DNA from: Methanoculleus formosensis
Lineage (GTDB): Archaea > Halobacteriota > Methanomicrobia > Methanomicrobiales > Methanoculleaceae
DNA: 64,000 nt
Assembly: GCF_025384765.1 (NCBI RefSeq)
Contig: NZ_VHLL01000004.1
Coordinates: 62,001 to 126,000, forward strand
Direction of reading: 5' to 3'
Both the position numbers and the translations under genes were made by a program. Shown one piece after another: positions 40,553-49,886 of the stretch (position 1 is the stretch's first letter; each line of letters starts with the position of its first letter). Below the pieces are notes generated by a model, which was given only the letters and a program-made list of their open reading frames with translations, searched no databases and had not been told where the DNA came from.

Positions 40553-40723
40553 GAGAAGAGGTCATTCTGGGCGGTATAAATATCCGCTGGAATAGATCCG
40601 GGCGAAAACGAGGGGGCCGGGCGATTATGGCGTCCTCTCATTGCGGCCGCTCAGCCGTTCCGACGAGATGTATCGCGAAGAAATATATCCGCCAGGTATT
40701 GAACTATATGAGGGACGCAGGGC

Positions 40724-42247
40724 ATGCAGAGAGCGCTGGTAGATAAATTTAAAGAGTCGGCACAGTCCGTTCTGCCAATTGCAGCTATTGTCCTTCTGCT
40801 TCACTTCACTCTAGCCCCCCTGCCGTCCGGCACGCTGGTGCTCTTCCTCCCGGCGATCGTCCTGCTCATCCTGGGCATGGGTGCCATCACCCTCGGCGCC
40901 GACATGGCCGTGATGCCGATGGGCGAACTGATCGGCGCGAAACTGACCGAGTCGCGGAACCTCTGGCTGATGATCCTGGTCAGTTTTCTGCTGGGCCTGG
41001 CGTTGACGTTGGCGGAGCCCGACCTGCAGGTGCTGACCCGGCAGGTCCCCGCCGTGCCGGACTTTGTTCTCGCAGGCACGGTCGCCTTCGGCGTGGGTAT
41101 CTTCCTTGTGATCGCCATGCTGCGGATCCTCTTCCAGGTCAGGATCTCCCACATCTTCATCCTCACCTACGCCCTGGTCTTCATCGTCGCCGCGTTCACC
41201 GCGCCGGAGTACATGGGCGTGGGGTTCGATGCGGGCGGCGTCACCACCGGCCCCATCACCGTGCCCTTCATCCTCGCACTGGGCGCCGGCGCTTCGGCGG
41301 TTCGTGCAGGGAAGAGTACCGAGGAGGACAGTTTCGGGTTGTGCGCCCTCTGCTCGATAGGGCCGATCCTGGCGGTCCTGATCATGGGGGTCTTCTTCGA
41401 CCCCACCAGCACCGGCTACGCCTTTGATACCCCCGCCACGGCAAACAGCATCGGGGAACTTGCGGCTCTGTATGCCGGGGGGATGGTCGGGTTCTTCCTG
41501 GAGGTCTGCCTCATCCTGGTGCCCATCCTCGTCTTCTTCGGGGCGTTCCAGGTCGTAAACCTGAAACTGCCCCGGGGCCAGTTGATCCGGATCGGCGTGG
41601 GGCTCGTCTACATCCTCCTCGGGCTCACGATCTTCCTGACCGGGGTGTACATCGGGTTCATGCCCGCCGGGACCTACCTCGGCCATGCCATCGCGTCGCT
41701 GTCCAACAACTGGATCCTGGTCCCGTTAGGTCTGGTCATCGGTTCCTTCATCGTCGCCGCGGAGCCCGCCGTGCATATCCTCAACAAGCAGATCGAGGAC
41801 CTCACGCACGGCGCCGTCTCACGGCGGGTCATGATGCTGGCCCTCTCGATCGGTGTCGGGATTGCCCTTGTTCTTGGCATGATCCGGATCCTTACGAGCA
41901 TCGAGATCTGGTACTTCCTCCTGCCGGGCTACGCTATCGCCCTCCTGCTGACGTTCTGTGTGCCCCAGATCTTCACCGCGATCGCGTTCGACTCCGGCGG
42001 TGTGGCCGCGGGCACCATGGCGGCGGCATTCCTGCTCCCGTTCGCTCTCGGAGCCACCGATGCCGTGGGCGGCCCCTTGCTGCTGGATGCGTTCGGCATC
42101 ATCGGTCTCGTGGCCATGATGCCGCTGATAACCGTGCAGGTCATCGGGCTGGTTTACCAGATCAAGATGCGGAGGGCAGAGGCCGCGGATAGGAAGCAGG
42201 CCAGGGAAACCTTTGAGAAGGAGAATACCGAGATCATTGATCTGTAA
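40724..42247 (+). CDS. DUF1538 polytopic membrane protein
   Basis: A 507-aa protein of about 12 to 14 helices built of two homologous halves: LAEPDLQVLTRQV and FDAGGVTTGPITVPF in the first match AAEPAVHILNKQIED and FDSGGVAAGTMAAAF in the second. Such inverted or tandem halves with helix-breaking Gly-rich motifs resemble secondary transporters. The DUF1538 family has no proven substrate. The gene is followed 12 nt later by a PII-like gene, so transport may be controlled by a PII-type signal. Confidence 0.85.
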   Translation: MQRALVDKFKESAQSVLPIAAIVLLLHFTLAPLPSGTLVLFLPAIVLLILGMGAITLGADMAVMPMGELIGAKLTESRNLWLMILVSFLLGLALTLAEPDLQVLTRQVPAVPDFVLAGTVAFGVGIFLVIAMLRILFQVRISHIFILTYALVFIVAAFTAPEYMGVGFDAGGVTTGPITVPFILALGAGASAVRAGKSTEEDSFGLCALCSIGPILAVLIMGVFFDPTSTGYAFDTPATANSIGELAALYAGGMVGFFLEVCLILVPILVFFGAFQVVNLKLPRGQLIRIGVGLVYILLGLTIFLTGVYIGFMPAGTYLGHAIASLSNNWILVPLGLVIGSFIVAAEPAVHILNKQIEDLTHGAVSRRVMMLALSIGVGIALVLGMIRILTSIEIWYFLLPGYAIALLLTFCVPQIFTAIAFDSGGVAAGTMAAAFLLPFALGATDAVGGPLLLDAFGIIGLVAMMPLITVQVIGLVYQIKMRRAEAADRKQARETFEKENTEIIDL

Positions 42248-42259
42248 CGAGGAAGAAGA

Positions 42260-42976
42260 ATGCTGCACGAGAGATCCCCCGGCACACCGCTTGTCCTGAT
42301 GGTCACGATATTCGACCGCGGGCAGGATGAACGGGTCATGGACCTGTTCACCCGCGAGGGTGTGACGTTCAACCTGCTGACCCACGGAAGAGGCACGGCA
42401 AACTCTCAGATCCTGGGTTTCCTGGGGCTCGGGGAGACGGAGAAGACGCTACTCTTCAGCACGATGTCATCAGATGCGTCAGACGTCCTGCTCGGGCGGG
42501 TCGGCGAGGTGGTGGGCCCGGATAAACCCAATCGCGGCATCGCTTTCACGCTGCCCGTCCGCAGCGTCTGCGGAGCTCAGGCAGTGAAAGACCTGCTCGG
42601 CATATCGGAGATAAAGAGGGGAGAACAACCTATGGAAGAGAGAGGAGAGCACGATCTGATCGTGGTTATTGCAAACCGGGGGTTTGCCGATGTCGTCATG
42701 GAGACGGCCAAGGGTGCGGGAGCTACGGGAGGAACCGTCGTCCACGCTCGGGGCACCGGCGCAAAGGAGATGGAGAAGTTCTTCGGCGTGACCATCCTGC
42801 CCGAGAAGGACCTGATCCTGATCGTCGCGAAGGGGGAGGCGAGATGCAGTATCATGGAGGCGATCGTCGCCGAGGCAGGCCCCCAGACCGATGCCCGGGC
42901 TATCGTCTTCTCCATCCCGGTGAACGGCGTTGCCGGGTTGTCCACGGCTCCGGGGAGAGAACCGCAGCCGTCGTAG
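42260..42976 (+). CDS. Tandem PII-like protein, partner of the DUF1538 transporter
   Basis: A 238-aa protein with two PII/GlnB-like domains, about 10-110 (LVLMVTIFDRGQDERVMDLF, LLTHGRGTANSQILGFLGLG) and 130-230 (LIVVIANRGFADVVMETAKG, VVHARGTGAKEMEKFFGV). The second repeats the beta-alpha-beta order and the conserved HxRG turn. The classic Tyr-uridylylation T-loop is absent. PII-like proteins bind nucleotides and gate partner membrane proteins, so control of the neighbouring DUF1538 protein is likely. The ligand is unknown. Confidence 0.82.
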   Translation: MLHERSPGTPLVLMVTIFDRGQDERVMDLFTREGVTFNLLTHGRGTANSQILGFLGLGETEKTLLFSTMSSDASDVLLGRVGEVVGPDKPNRGIAFTLPVRSVCGAQAVKDLLGISEIKRGEQPMEERGEHDLIVVIANRGFADVVMETAKGAGATGGTVVHARGTGAKEMEKFFGVTILPEKDLILIVAKGEARCSIMEAIVAEAGPQTDARAIVFSIPVNGVAGLSTAPGREPQPS

Positions 42977-43086
42977 AGGCGGCGACGGCTCTTCACTCCC
43001 AGACCGGATCTTCTCTTTCGGCTCAAGGTTCGTATCTGGCCGGAAGGAGCTTATCCGGGTGATCTGTGAACGATCAGGCCGCGGGT

Positions 43087-43755
43087 TCACCAGACCCAGG
43101 CCTGGTCGACCCAGCGCTCGTAATCACCCGGCCATTCGGGTTTTTCCCCGGTGATGACCGCTTCGAACTTTTTCTGATACCGTTCGTGGAACGCTTCGAT
43201 CTCCGGGTACTGCCGTCGGGTCCGGATCGCTTCAGCGAGTGTCTTGCCGAGTTCACGTGCACTCTCTTCCGACCGGGTCAGGGTATCCCGGTCTTTTCGG
43301 ATCGCGACCCCCACGCTGCCGACCGGTGTCGCACCGAGCATCTGGAGGAAGTGGTTCAGGTATTTAGCAACCTCCTGCTCGGCATGGTCGCCCGAGGTGG
43401 AGACCGAGCATCCATACTTTCCCGAGAATGCCTGACACTGGATTCCATCGGCCATACGGTCGATGAACAGTTTCATCTGGCCGGTGACATGGTCGATGTA
43501 CACGGGCGACCCGAGCACAAGCCCGTCGGCAGCCTTGATCTTCGCGTACAACCCCGGAAAATCGTCTTCCTCAACGCATCTGCCCTCCTGGAAACAGGCG
43601 CTGCAAGCGTTCCGAAATTTGATATCGAGGTCTATGAGGTTCACGAGATCGATATCTGCTCCTTCTTCTTTCGCGCCGTCGAGGACCGCGATGATGAGAC
43701 GCAGGGTGGCGCTTCTTTCGCCCCGGGGGCTCCCGTTAATTCCGATTACCTTCAT
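43087..43755 (-). CDS. Iron-sulfur flavoprotein / NADPH-dependent FMN reductase family
   Basis: A 222-aa flavodoxin-like protein. The phosphate loop of FMN binding is in VIGINGSPRGERSATLRLI. A compact Cys motif CSACFQEGRC near residue 52 may hold a [4Fe-4S] cluster as in archaeal iron-sulfur flavoproteins. LGSPVYIDHVTGQMKLFIDR is the usual flavin-ring loop. Such proteins help manage O2 or peroxide in methanogens. Substrate is not predictable. Confidence 0.85.
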   Translation of the reverse strand: MKVIGINGSPRGERSATLRLIIAVLDGAKEEGADIDLVNLIDLDIKFRNACSACFQEGRCVEEDDFPGLYAKIKAADGLVLGSPVYIDHVTGQMKLFIDRMADGIQCQAFSGKYGCSVSTSGDHAEQEVAKYLNHFLQMLGATPVGSVGVAIRKDRDTLTRSEESARELGKTLAEAIRTRRQYPEIEAFHERYQKKFEAVITGEKPEWPGDYERWVDQAWVW

Positions 43756-43830
43756 GATGACCGCTCCAGACAGCGGCGCCTATCGATCGTACCCGGTTAT
43801 GAAGGTTGTTGCCGGGAGATTCGCCGGGCT

Positions 43831-44268
43831 CTAGCCGTCCCGCGGCAGGATCTCCTCGACGGTGATCGCGTAGGTGATCGTCTCTCCCGCAAGGGGGTGG
43901 TTGGCGTCGACGGTGATACGTTTCTCGTCCACGTCGAGGACAGTCACCAGACAGGGTTTGCCCATGACTTCGACGCGGACAAACTCGCCGACAACCGGTT
44001 CGTGGTCGAGGGTCAGTTTCGTCCGTTTCACCGTGACCACGAGTTTTCGGTTGAACTTCCCGTAGGCCTTCTCCGGGGGGAGCACCACGGTCACCGTCTC
44101 GCCCGGAACTCTTCCCATCAGCGCCTCCTCGAAGAGAGGGTTGATCTGGTTCGCCCCAAGGGTGACCCTGACGGGCTCGCCCGAGCGGGTATCCTCGAAG
44201 ACCTCGCCGTCGGGGCGGGTGCTGGTGAAGTGCAGGAGGAGGGTGTCGCCGTCGGTTACGGGTGGCAT
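43831..44268 (-). CDS. FKBP-type peptidyl-prolyl isomerase (SlyD-like)
   Basis: A 145-aa archaeal short FKBP. The FKBP core is LLLHFTSTRPDGEVFEDTRS, then ALMGRVPGETVTVVLPPEKA and YGKFN. An insert-in-flap domain (residues 70-125) resembles SlyD, and the C-terminus DANHPLAGETITYAITVEEI is typical. It catalyses prolyl isomerisation and acts as a chaperone. Its 5' end has been copied imperfectly at about 44566-44668. Confidence 0.92.
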   Translation of the reverse strand: MPPVTDGDTLLLHFTSTRPDGEVFEDTRSGEPVRVTLGANQINPLFEEALMGRVPGETVTVVLPPEKAYGKFNRKLVVTVKRTKLTLDHEPVVGEFVRVEVMGKPCLVTVLDVDEKRITVDANHPLAGETITYAITVEEILPRDG

Positions 44269-44770
44269 GAGTGGCTGATCGGTTTGTCGGGCAGGGGTTT
44301 AACCCTCACGATGTCGGGCTGGATGGGTCAGGCGCGGCCACGCCCGCGCCCGGGACAGGGCGGTGTACCCGGCCGTCACGGGCGAACCGGCCTGGGAAGG
44401 CTTACCTGCAGACGAGATTCTTGTGGATCACAAACCGGGGTATATGGCCCCACAAAAATGATTGTGCGACGCCCATGACCCACAACAATGTTTGTGCGAC
44501 ACGGATCGTAGTTCAGTGTCGCACAAAACCAATAGTGCGACGCCGGTGACGCACGACGATCAGGGCGGGTGCCGGCGAAGTGCAGGGTTTTTCGCCGGTC
44601 ACGGACGGCACGGGTGGAGTGGGGTTCCACCTCCACGATGTCGGGCCGGTTGTGTCAGGCGCGAGCGCATCCCGGGCAGGAGAACACCGGAGTTAGATTT
44701 ATGCGCACGCTGGATGATTACGGGTCATGCGCCGATACCAGATAGCCGTTATCGTCGGGAGCCTCCAACT
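44269..44770. repeat. Degenerate duplicated region with short repeats upstream of the FKBP gene
   Basis: No intact gene. CACGATGTCGGGC at 44307 and again at 44634, with the downstream GTCAGGCGCG, mark two copies of a segment 327 bp apart; the second extends into a decayed copy of the FKBP start (LHFAGTRPD versus LHFTSTRPD). Between them, 21-nt units at 44450-44470 and 44480-44500 are 19/21 identical with a 30-nt period. TTTGTGCGAC (44491-44500) and GTCGCACAAA (44518-44527) form a perfect 10-bp inverted repeat. The GTGCGAC word recurs at least five times. Confidence 0.6.
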
Positions 44771-44944
44771 TTGAAAAATTGGCCCATCCCTCTCCCCCCA
44801 CTTGCCGAACAGCATCGCATCGTCGCAAAGGTCAACGTCCTCATGGCGCTCTGCGACGACCTTGAAGCACGGATCAGAAAGCGACAGGAAGTTCAGACAA
44901 AGTTGCTTGAGTCCGTCATCGCTGAAATGGCCATACAGGCATAG
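44771..44944 (+). pseudogene. C-terminal remnant of type I restriction specificity subunit (hsdS)
   Basis: The frame reads LKNWPIPLPPLAEQHRIVAK, then VNVLMALCDDLEARIRKRQE and LLESVIAEM. The P-L-P-P-L-x-E-Q-x-x-I-V-x-K motif is the hallmark of the end of an HsdS half-repeat. Nothing upstream resembles the target-recognition domain and no hsdR or hsdM is near. It is a decayed relic 190 bp from tRNA-Thr. Confidence 0.75.
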
Positions 44945-45132
44945 TCTCGGCAGGATATTTGTCCCATTCGGGACTCCCTACTCCATCCCCCGCCGGAAGA
45001 CGAGCAAATCGTGTCCGTGCGGCACCGCACCGGATACGGGTCAATGGTCATACAGCAATGTGCGCGTATTAACTATACACAGTAAATTCGGACGAAAAAC
45101 GGGTGGAGGGCTTACGAACATGCTCTCCTGTA

Positions 45133-45205
<73 letters not shown>

Positions 45206-45284
45206 GTGACGCACCAATTATATTGGAGGTTTACCTTATAAAAGGTTACGGCTGAAACCGGGGTGAGAACCGGGCAGGATCTCC

Positions 45285-46016
45285 CTACTCCCCCTCATCC
45301 GCGGCGTCGATCGCAGTGAGCGCGGATATGCTTGCGGTCACCCCGTCGAAGGTCTCCACCTCGATGATCGGCGTCACCCCGCTCCTCCGCACAGCCTTCA
45401 TCACGGCCGAAAAGTCGATCGTCCCGTCCCCGACCGGCGAATGCGTATCTTCGGTGCCGTCGTTGTCGTGCAGGTGGAAGTGCGCCGCCGGGTGGGTGAG
45501 GAAACAGTCCAGGCACCCGTTCTGGTTCGCGTGGCCGACATCGAGCGCAAGCCCGATCCCGTCGATGAGCGGCAGATCGTCGCAGGTGCGCAGGAAGAAG
45601 TACTCCCAGTTCCCCATGTTCTCGACGAAGAACGTGACCGAGAGTTCCTCGGCTGCTCCGGTCAGTTCGGAGAGCGACTGCCGGAACCTCGCCACCGCCT
45701 GCTCCCGCTCCGCAGTCCACGCGTAGTAGCCCGGGTGGATGACCACATCCGCCCCGACCTCAGCGGCAACGGCGAAGGCCTGCGTCAGGACCTCGACGCT
45801 CGCCCGCCGGATCGGCTCAAGGAGGCTTGCGATGTTGACCCCCCGGGACGGTGCGTGGATGAAGTAACGGTACGAATAGCTCTCGAGCGGTTCCGCACCG
45901 GTAAGGTAGTGCAGCCCGTCGTCCATCACCTCCACGCAGTCGGTGATGGGAGCGAGTCTCTCGAGCGCTACGGCGAGCGGCTCGCGATGAAGACAGTAGG
46001 TGGAGACGCCGAACAT
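45285..46016 (-). CDS. Xylose-isomerase-like TIM-barrel protein (sugar phosphate isomerase/epimerase family)
   Basis: A 243-aa protein of the AP endonuclease 2/xylose isomerase-like barrel: VIHPGYYAW, FFVENMGNWEYFF (metal Glu), IGLALDVGHANQNG (Asp/His), HFHLHDNDGTEDTHSPVGDG (two His and Asp), and IIEVETFDG (last Glu). The full metal set is there, so it should be an active hydrolase, isomerase or endonuclease IV relative. The start at 46016 follows ATTTATCG by about 25 nt (leaderless); the frame upstream to 46121 was rejected. Confidence 0.8.
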   Translation of the reverse strand: MFGVSTYCLHREPLAVALERLAPITDCVEVMDDGLHYLTGAEPLESYSYRYFIHAPSRGVNIASLLEPIRRASVEVLTQAFAVAAEVGADVVIHPGYYAWTAEREQAVARFRQSLSELTGAAEELSVTFFVENMGNWEYFFLRTCDDLPLIDGIGLALDVGHANQNGCLDCFLTHPAAHFHLHDNDGTEDTHSPVGDGTIDFSAVMKAVRRSGVTPIIEVETFDGVTASISALTAIDAADEGE

Positions 46017-46160
46017 ACAGAATGTTCCGGCGGGAACGATAAATAGGTTCGGAACGGGCACCTCCCGGTGTAGTGCCGCCCCGCCTGGCACGGGAAAGCC
46101 TTTCGCGGCAAAAAGGACCAATCCGCATGGTTTATACTATCGACACCACAAATGAATAGT

Positions 46161-47336
46161 ATGGCTGACGGCTTCGTCCCGGAGGTTGTTGTCTCGAACC
46201 GGCTTGATAAAGCCAAGGCCGAGATCTTCTCCTACATAGAATCCAATGCCGAAGCCATCGACGAGAACTTCCCCGTCTTCTTCGGGAACGTCGTCATGCT
46301 CCTCGACCGTGCGGGCGTCCCCATCGCCGACGCGAGCTACGACGAGTTCATCGACGCGATCGTGTACCGGGTCTTTGAGGCCAGCAAACGCGCCGAGGAC
46401 CTGAAGTTCCTCAACCGCGCCTGCGAGATCGCCTGCGGGATGAAGCGCAAAAAAGAGCGCAAAGCGGGCGTCCACCTTGCCGCCGCCGTCAAACTGATGA
46501 AGATGGGGATGCCGCTGGCGGCGACCCTCTTCCTCCAGCCCTACCGCAAGCACGACGCCGCCGTCGGGTGCTGGTACGCCTACTGCTACTACGTCCTCTA
46601 CAAAGAGGGATCAACCGAACCCGGCTACTCGGCCGCGGAACGATGGAACTACCTCAAGGCCGCGCGCCAGTACATGGAGGAACTCGGGCAATTGCGGCCG
46701 GGAATGCAGCGGCTGGTCCGGGGCGAACTCGAACAGGACAGATGGCTTGCCGAGCCGTTCTGGGTGATGATCTTCCTTGCGACCGAGTGGATTCCCGAGA
46801 ACCGCTGGTTCCTGGAGACCGGGATCGCGCGGAGCAAAAAGGAGAAGAACGACGCAGCCCTGGTCAAGATGCTCCAGATCGGCCTCATCCGGTTCCCCGA
46901 CGAGATCTTCTTCTACCGGGAAGCCTACCACCTCAAGTTCGAGCAGGGCGACCTCGCCGACGCCATGGGCCTCATCCACGACCTGGTCCAGAGGTTCCCC
47001 GAGGACCTCGAACCGGTCTACTACGGCCTCCGGACCACACTCTACCTCCCGGGGGAGGAGTTCAACACCTACCGGAAAGCTGCCGAACGGCTGAAGATGC
47101 CGGGCCATGTCCTCTATCTCATAGACTACGCGTATGCCTTCCTCAGGGGAAGACGGGGGCAGGCGACCCTCTGTCTCGACGAGTTCCAGAGGAAATACCC
47201 CTCGCTGAACTACTACTCCGACATGCTCCGGTTCGTCACCGCCGATATCCCCCCGACCGAGAAGGGCGTCAACGCGGCGGTCTTCACTTCGGTCGACCAT
47301 TTCTGCAAGAGGATGCTCAAGATCGGCGACACCTGA
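46161..47336 (+). CDS. Helical-repeat protein of unknown function
   Basis: About 391 aa, soluble and nearly all helical. It opens VSNRLDKAKAEIFSYIESNA and has repeated helix pairs (LVKMLQIGLIRFPDEIFFYR, EAYHLKFEQGDLADAMGLIH) reminiscent of TPR/HAT repeats. The Tyr/Trp-rich middle (GCWYAYCYYVLYKE) is unusual. No catalytic motif. TTTATACT lies at about 46131-46138, about 27 nt before the ATG at 46161, which suits a leaderless start; an ATG at 46152 is also possible. I do not recognise a family. Confidence 0.75.
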   Translation: MADGFVPEVVVSNRLDKAKAEIFSYIESNAEAIDENFPVFFGNVVMLLDRAGVPIADASYDEFIDAIVYRVFEASKRAEDLKFLNRACEIACGMKRKKERKAGVHLAAAVKLMKMGMPLAATLFLQPYRKHDAAVGCWYAYCYYVLYKEGSTEPGYSAAERWNYLKAARQYMEELGQLRPGMQRLVRGELEQDRWLAEPFWVMIFLATEWIPENRWFLETGIARSKKEKNDAALVKMLQIGLIRFPDEIFFYREAYHLKFEQGDLADAMGLIHDLVQRFPEDLEPVYYGLRTTLYLPGEEFNTYRKAAERLKMPGHVLYLIDYAYAFLRGRRGQATLCLDEFQRKYPSLNYYSDMLRFVTADIPPTEKGVNAAVFTSVDHFCKRMLKIGDT

Positions 47337-47392
47337 GGGTGCCGCGATAAGCAGCCTGATAGTCTCTCGCGCCGGATACTGGTGAGGACAAC

Positions 47393-48319
47393 ATGGCATA
47401 CCGTCATCTCTTCGGCCCGGTCCCCTCCCGGCGGCTGGGCATCTCGCTCGGGGTAGACCTGGTGCCGCAGAAGACCTGCACCCATAACTGCGTCTACTGC
47501 GAGTGCGGGCGGACGACCAATCTCACCTGCGAACGGCGGGAGTACGTCCCGACCGATCGGGTCATCGCGGAACTCGACGACTTTCTCGCGAAGGGGCCGG
47601 ACCTCGACTATATTACGTTCGCCGGTTCGGGGGAACCGACGCTTCACGCCGGGATCGGCGAGATCATCGCCTTCATCAAAGACCGCTACCCAAGTTACCG
47701 GGTCGCGGTCCTGACGGGGAGCGCGCTCCTCGCGGACCCGGAGGTCAGGAGCGCCCTCATGCGGGCGGACCTCGTCGTGCCGTCGCTCGACGCCGTCTCG
47801 GAAGGGGTCTTTTTGCGGATCAACCGCCCCTACCCGGGGCTCACCGCAGAGGGGGTGCTCGCGGGGCTGCTCGACTTCGCCCGGGAGTTCCCCGGCGAGG
47901 TCCGGCTCGAGGTCTTCATCGTCCCGAGCGTGAATGATGCAGACGAGGAGATCGGGCTCCTCAAAGACGCCATAGCGTCGATCAAGCCTCACCGTGTCCA
48001 GGTGAACACCCTTGACCGGCCCGGCACCGATATCAGGGTGAGGCCGGCGGCGCCGGGGAGGCTTGAGCGGATCGCGGCGGTGCTCGGCGGGGAGGTGATC
48101 GGGGTGGGCTGCACCGACCGGGCGCTGCCGCCGGTCTGCGATGATGCCGTTGGGGCCATCCTCGCGCTCATCCGGCGCCGGCCCTGCACGCCCGCGGATC
48201 TCGCCGCACTCCTCGGCATCAGATCGGCCGAGGTCGCGAAACATCTCCGGGTTCTCGAGTCCCGCGGGCTGATCGAGTCCGTGCGCGAGGAGAGAGGCGT
48301 ATTCTACCGGCCGGTCTGA
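47393..48319 (+). CDS. Radical SAM protein with C-terminal winged-helix domain
   Basis: A 308-aa protein. FGPVPSRRLGISLGVD and CTHNCVYCECG (Cys-x3-Cys-x2-Cys) place it in the radical SAM group with FGPVPSRR openings. ITFAGSGEPTLH is the SAM-binding Gly-Glu motif. The last 65 residues form an ArsR-type winged helix (PADLAALLGIRSAEVAKHLR, ESRGLIESVREERGVFYRPV), which suggests DNA or RNA binding. The substrate is unknown; relatives are sometimes called wybutosine-like or activating enzymes without proof. Confidence 0.87.
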   Translation: MAYRHLFGPVPSRRLGISLGVDLVPQKTCTHNCVYCECGRTTNLTCERREYVPTDRVIAELDDFLAKGPDLDYITFAGSGEPTLHAGIGEIIAFIKDRYPSYRVAVLTGSALLADPEVRSALMRADLVVPSLDAVSEGVFLRINRPYPGLTAEGVLAGLLDFAREFPGEVRLEVFIVPSVNDADEEIGLLKDAIASIKPHRVQVNTLDRPGTDIRVRPAAPGRLERIAAVLGGEVIGVGCTDRALPPVCDDAVGAILALIRRRPCTPADLAALLGIRSAEVAKHLRVLESRGLIESVREERGVFYRPV

Positions 48320-48385
48320 GATCGCCCGGTATCGTTACCGACATAACTATGCCGGAGCGGCAAGAGATATGTATGAGGATTCTTC

Positions 48386-49417
48386 ATGGCGGTTGGTAAG
48401 GATATACTCAAGACCCTGCACGAGCTCGTCGACCGGGATATCACCCTCATGCACATCTGCGGCACCCACGAGGCGGCGATCGCCCGCGCCGGGCTCCGGA
48501 GCGTCCTCCCCGACGGTCTCAAGATCGTGATGGGGCCGGGCTGCCCGGTCTGCATCACGCCGCAGGGGGAGATCGATGCCGCGCTCGACCTGGTGGACCG
48601 GCGCTGCACCATCGCCACCTACGGCGACCTGTTGCGGGTTCCCGGGGCGAAGGGGTCGCTTGAGTCGAGCGGAGGGGACATCCGGGTGGTGCAGGGCGTC
48701 CATAAAGCGGTCGAGATCGCGCGAAAGGAGCCCGACCGGGAGGTCGTCTTCGTCTCGGTCGGGTTCGAGACCACCGCGCCGACCGTCGCCGCCACGATCC
48801 TCTCCCGCCCGCCGGAGAACTTCTCGATCCTCTCGTGCCACCGGCTCGTCCCGCCGGCGATGGCGTGGCTCCTCGCCCAGGGGGAAGCGGCGCTCGACGG
48901 GTTCATCCTTCCCGGGCACGTCTGCGCGGTGATGGGCTACGAGGAGTACGAACGGTTCCCCGCCCCGCAGATCGTCGCGGGGTTCGAACCCGAAGACATC
49001 CTCCTCGGCCTCCTGATGGCGGTGCAGCAGGTCCGCGAGGGGGTGCACCGGGTCGATAACGCCTACCCGCGCGTGGTCACCCGGGAGGGGAACGTCAAGG
49101 CAAAGCGCCTGATGTACGAGGTCTTCGAGCCGTATGACGTCGAGTGGCGCGGATTCCCGGTGATCCCGGCATCCGGCCTCCGCCTGAAGCCGGAGTTCGA
49201 GGGCTACGACGCCCAGAAGAAGTTCGATATCGAGATCCGGCACGTGGAGAAGCATTCGGCCTGTATCTGCGACAGAGTGCTGCGCGGCGTCGCCCGGCCC
49301 TCCGACTGCAAACTCTTCGGGAAGGTCTGCACCCCGCGCACCCCTGTCGGCCCCTGCATGGTCAGCCACGAAGGAGCCTGCAAGATCTGGCATCTCTACG
49401 AATCGCGGAGGGCCTGA
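48386..49417 (+). CDS. hypD: Hydrogenase maturation protein HypD
   Basis: A 343-aa protein that assembles the Fe(CN)2CO unit of [NiFe] hydrogenases with HypC. Signature motifs are HICGTHE with its scaffold Cys, GPGCPVC, SVGFETTAPT, GFILPGHVCAVMG, and the C-terminal cluster ligands in SACICDRVLRG, SDCKLFGKVCTP and GPCMVS. All are present. It serves the Eha hydrogenase of this window and any other NiFe enzymes of the cell. It is not grouped with other hyp genes here. Confidence 0.95.
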   Translation: MAVGKDILKTLHELVDRDITLMHICGTHEAAIARAGLRSVLPDGLKIVMGPGCPVCITPQGEIDAALDLVDRRCTIATYGDLLRVPGAKGSLESSGGDIRVVQGVHKAVEIARKEPDREVVFVSVGFETTAPTVAATILSRPPENFSILSCHRLVPPAMAWLLAQGEAALDGFILPGHVCAVMGYEEYERFPAPQIVAGFEPEDILLGLLMAVQQVREGVHRVDNAYPRVVTREGNVKAKRLMYEVFEPYDVEWRGFPVIPASGLRLKPEFEGYDAQKKFDIEIRHVEKHSACICDRVLRGVARPSDCKLFGKVCTPRTPVGPCMVSHEGACKIWHLYESRRA

Positions 49418-49470
49418 ACCCCGCCCCCTCCGCTGGCCTTTTATACCTTACACCACAACATAATATGGCA

Positions 49471-49542
49471 GTCTCGGTAGGGTAGTGGATATCCTGAAAG
49501 CCTCCGGAGCTTTCGACCCGGGTTCGAGTCCCGGCCGGGACG
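49471..49542 (+). tRNA. tRNA-Arg (anticodon CCG)
   Basis: A 72-nt tRNA. The acceptor GTCTCGG pairs with CCGGGAC (one G-T pair) and has discriminator G. The anticodon stem AAAGC/GCTTT holds CTCCGGA, giving anticodon CCG. T-loop GTTCGAGTC. A run of T follows (about 49548-49555), fit for termination. An R-M system lies 345 bp downstream. Confidence 0.94.
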
Positions 49543-49886
49543 TTTCTTGTTTTTGTTCAACTTTTAAACGATTATTTGAAAAACGGCTTGTTCTCAGGGA
49601 ATACGCATATACCCAGCCGCTGATAATAGTATACCTCATATCCAGTCAGGTGAGGAAGATCGGCCCGACCGCAACCTCCATCGGGAGCGAGATCCACGCA
49701 CCCGGGGAGCCAGTCGATCAGATTAAGAATCTGGCGGTTCGGATCGGGAAGAATATCTCTCTGAACCCTGCGGGGAGAAGAACTTCGCTGATACTTAAGA
49801 GCGCACTCGCTGTGTCCCGGATCACTATGTATTTGTGAAGTCGCCGCCAATAGTATCAAACACAAAACCATATTGCAGGACAGCAC
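49543..49886. other. 344-bp gap between tRNA-Arg and the R-M operon
   Basis: The gap has lower GC than the chromosome around it. A plus-strand stretch (QVRKIGPTATSIGSEIHAPG, ending at 49838) is open but has no start signal; it may be a relic of an inserted gene. AATAGTATCAAA near 49850 is a TATA-like promoter for the methylase. No integrase gene or copy of the tRNA end was seen. Confidence 0.35.

Noticed and set aside
44450-44530. Possible CRISPR array from short repeats
   Set aside because: Only two 21-nt units, spacers of 9 nt, no cas genes; it does not have CRISPR repeat-spacer geometry.
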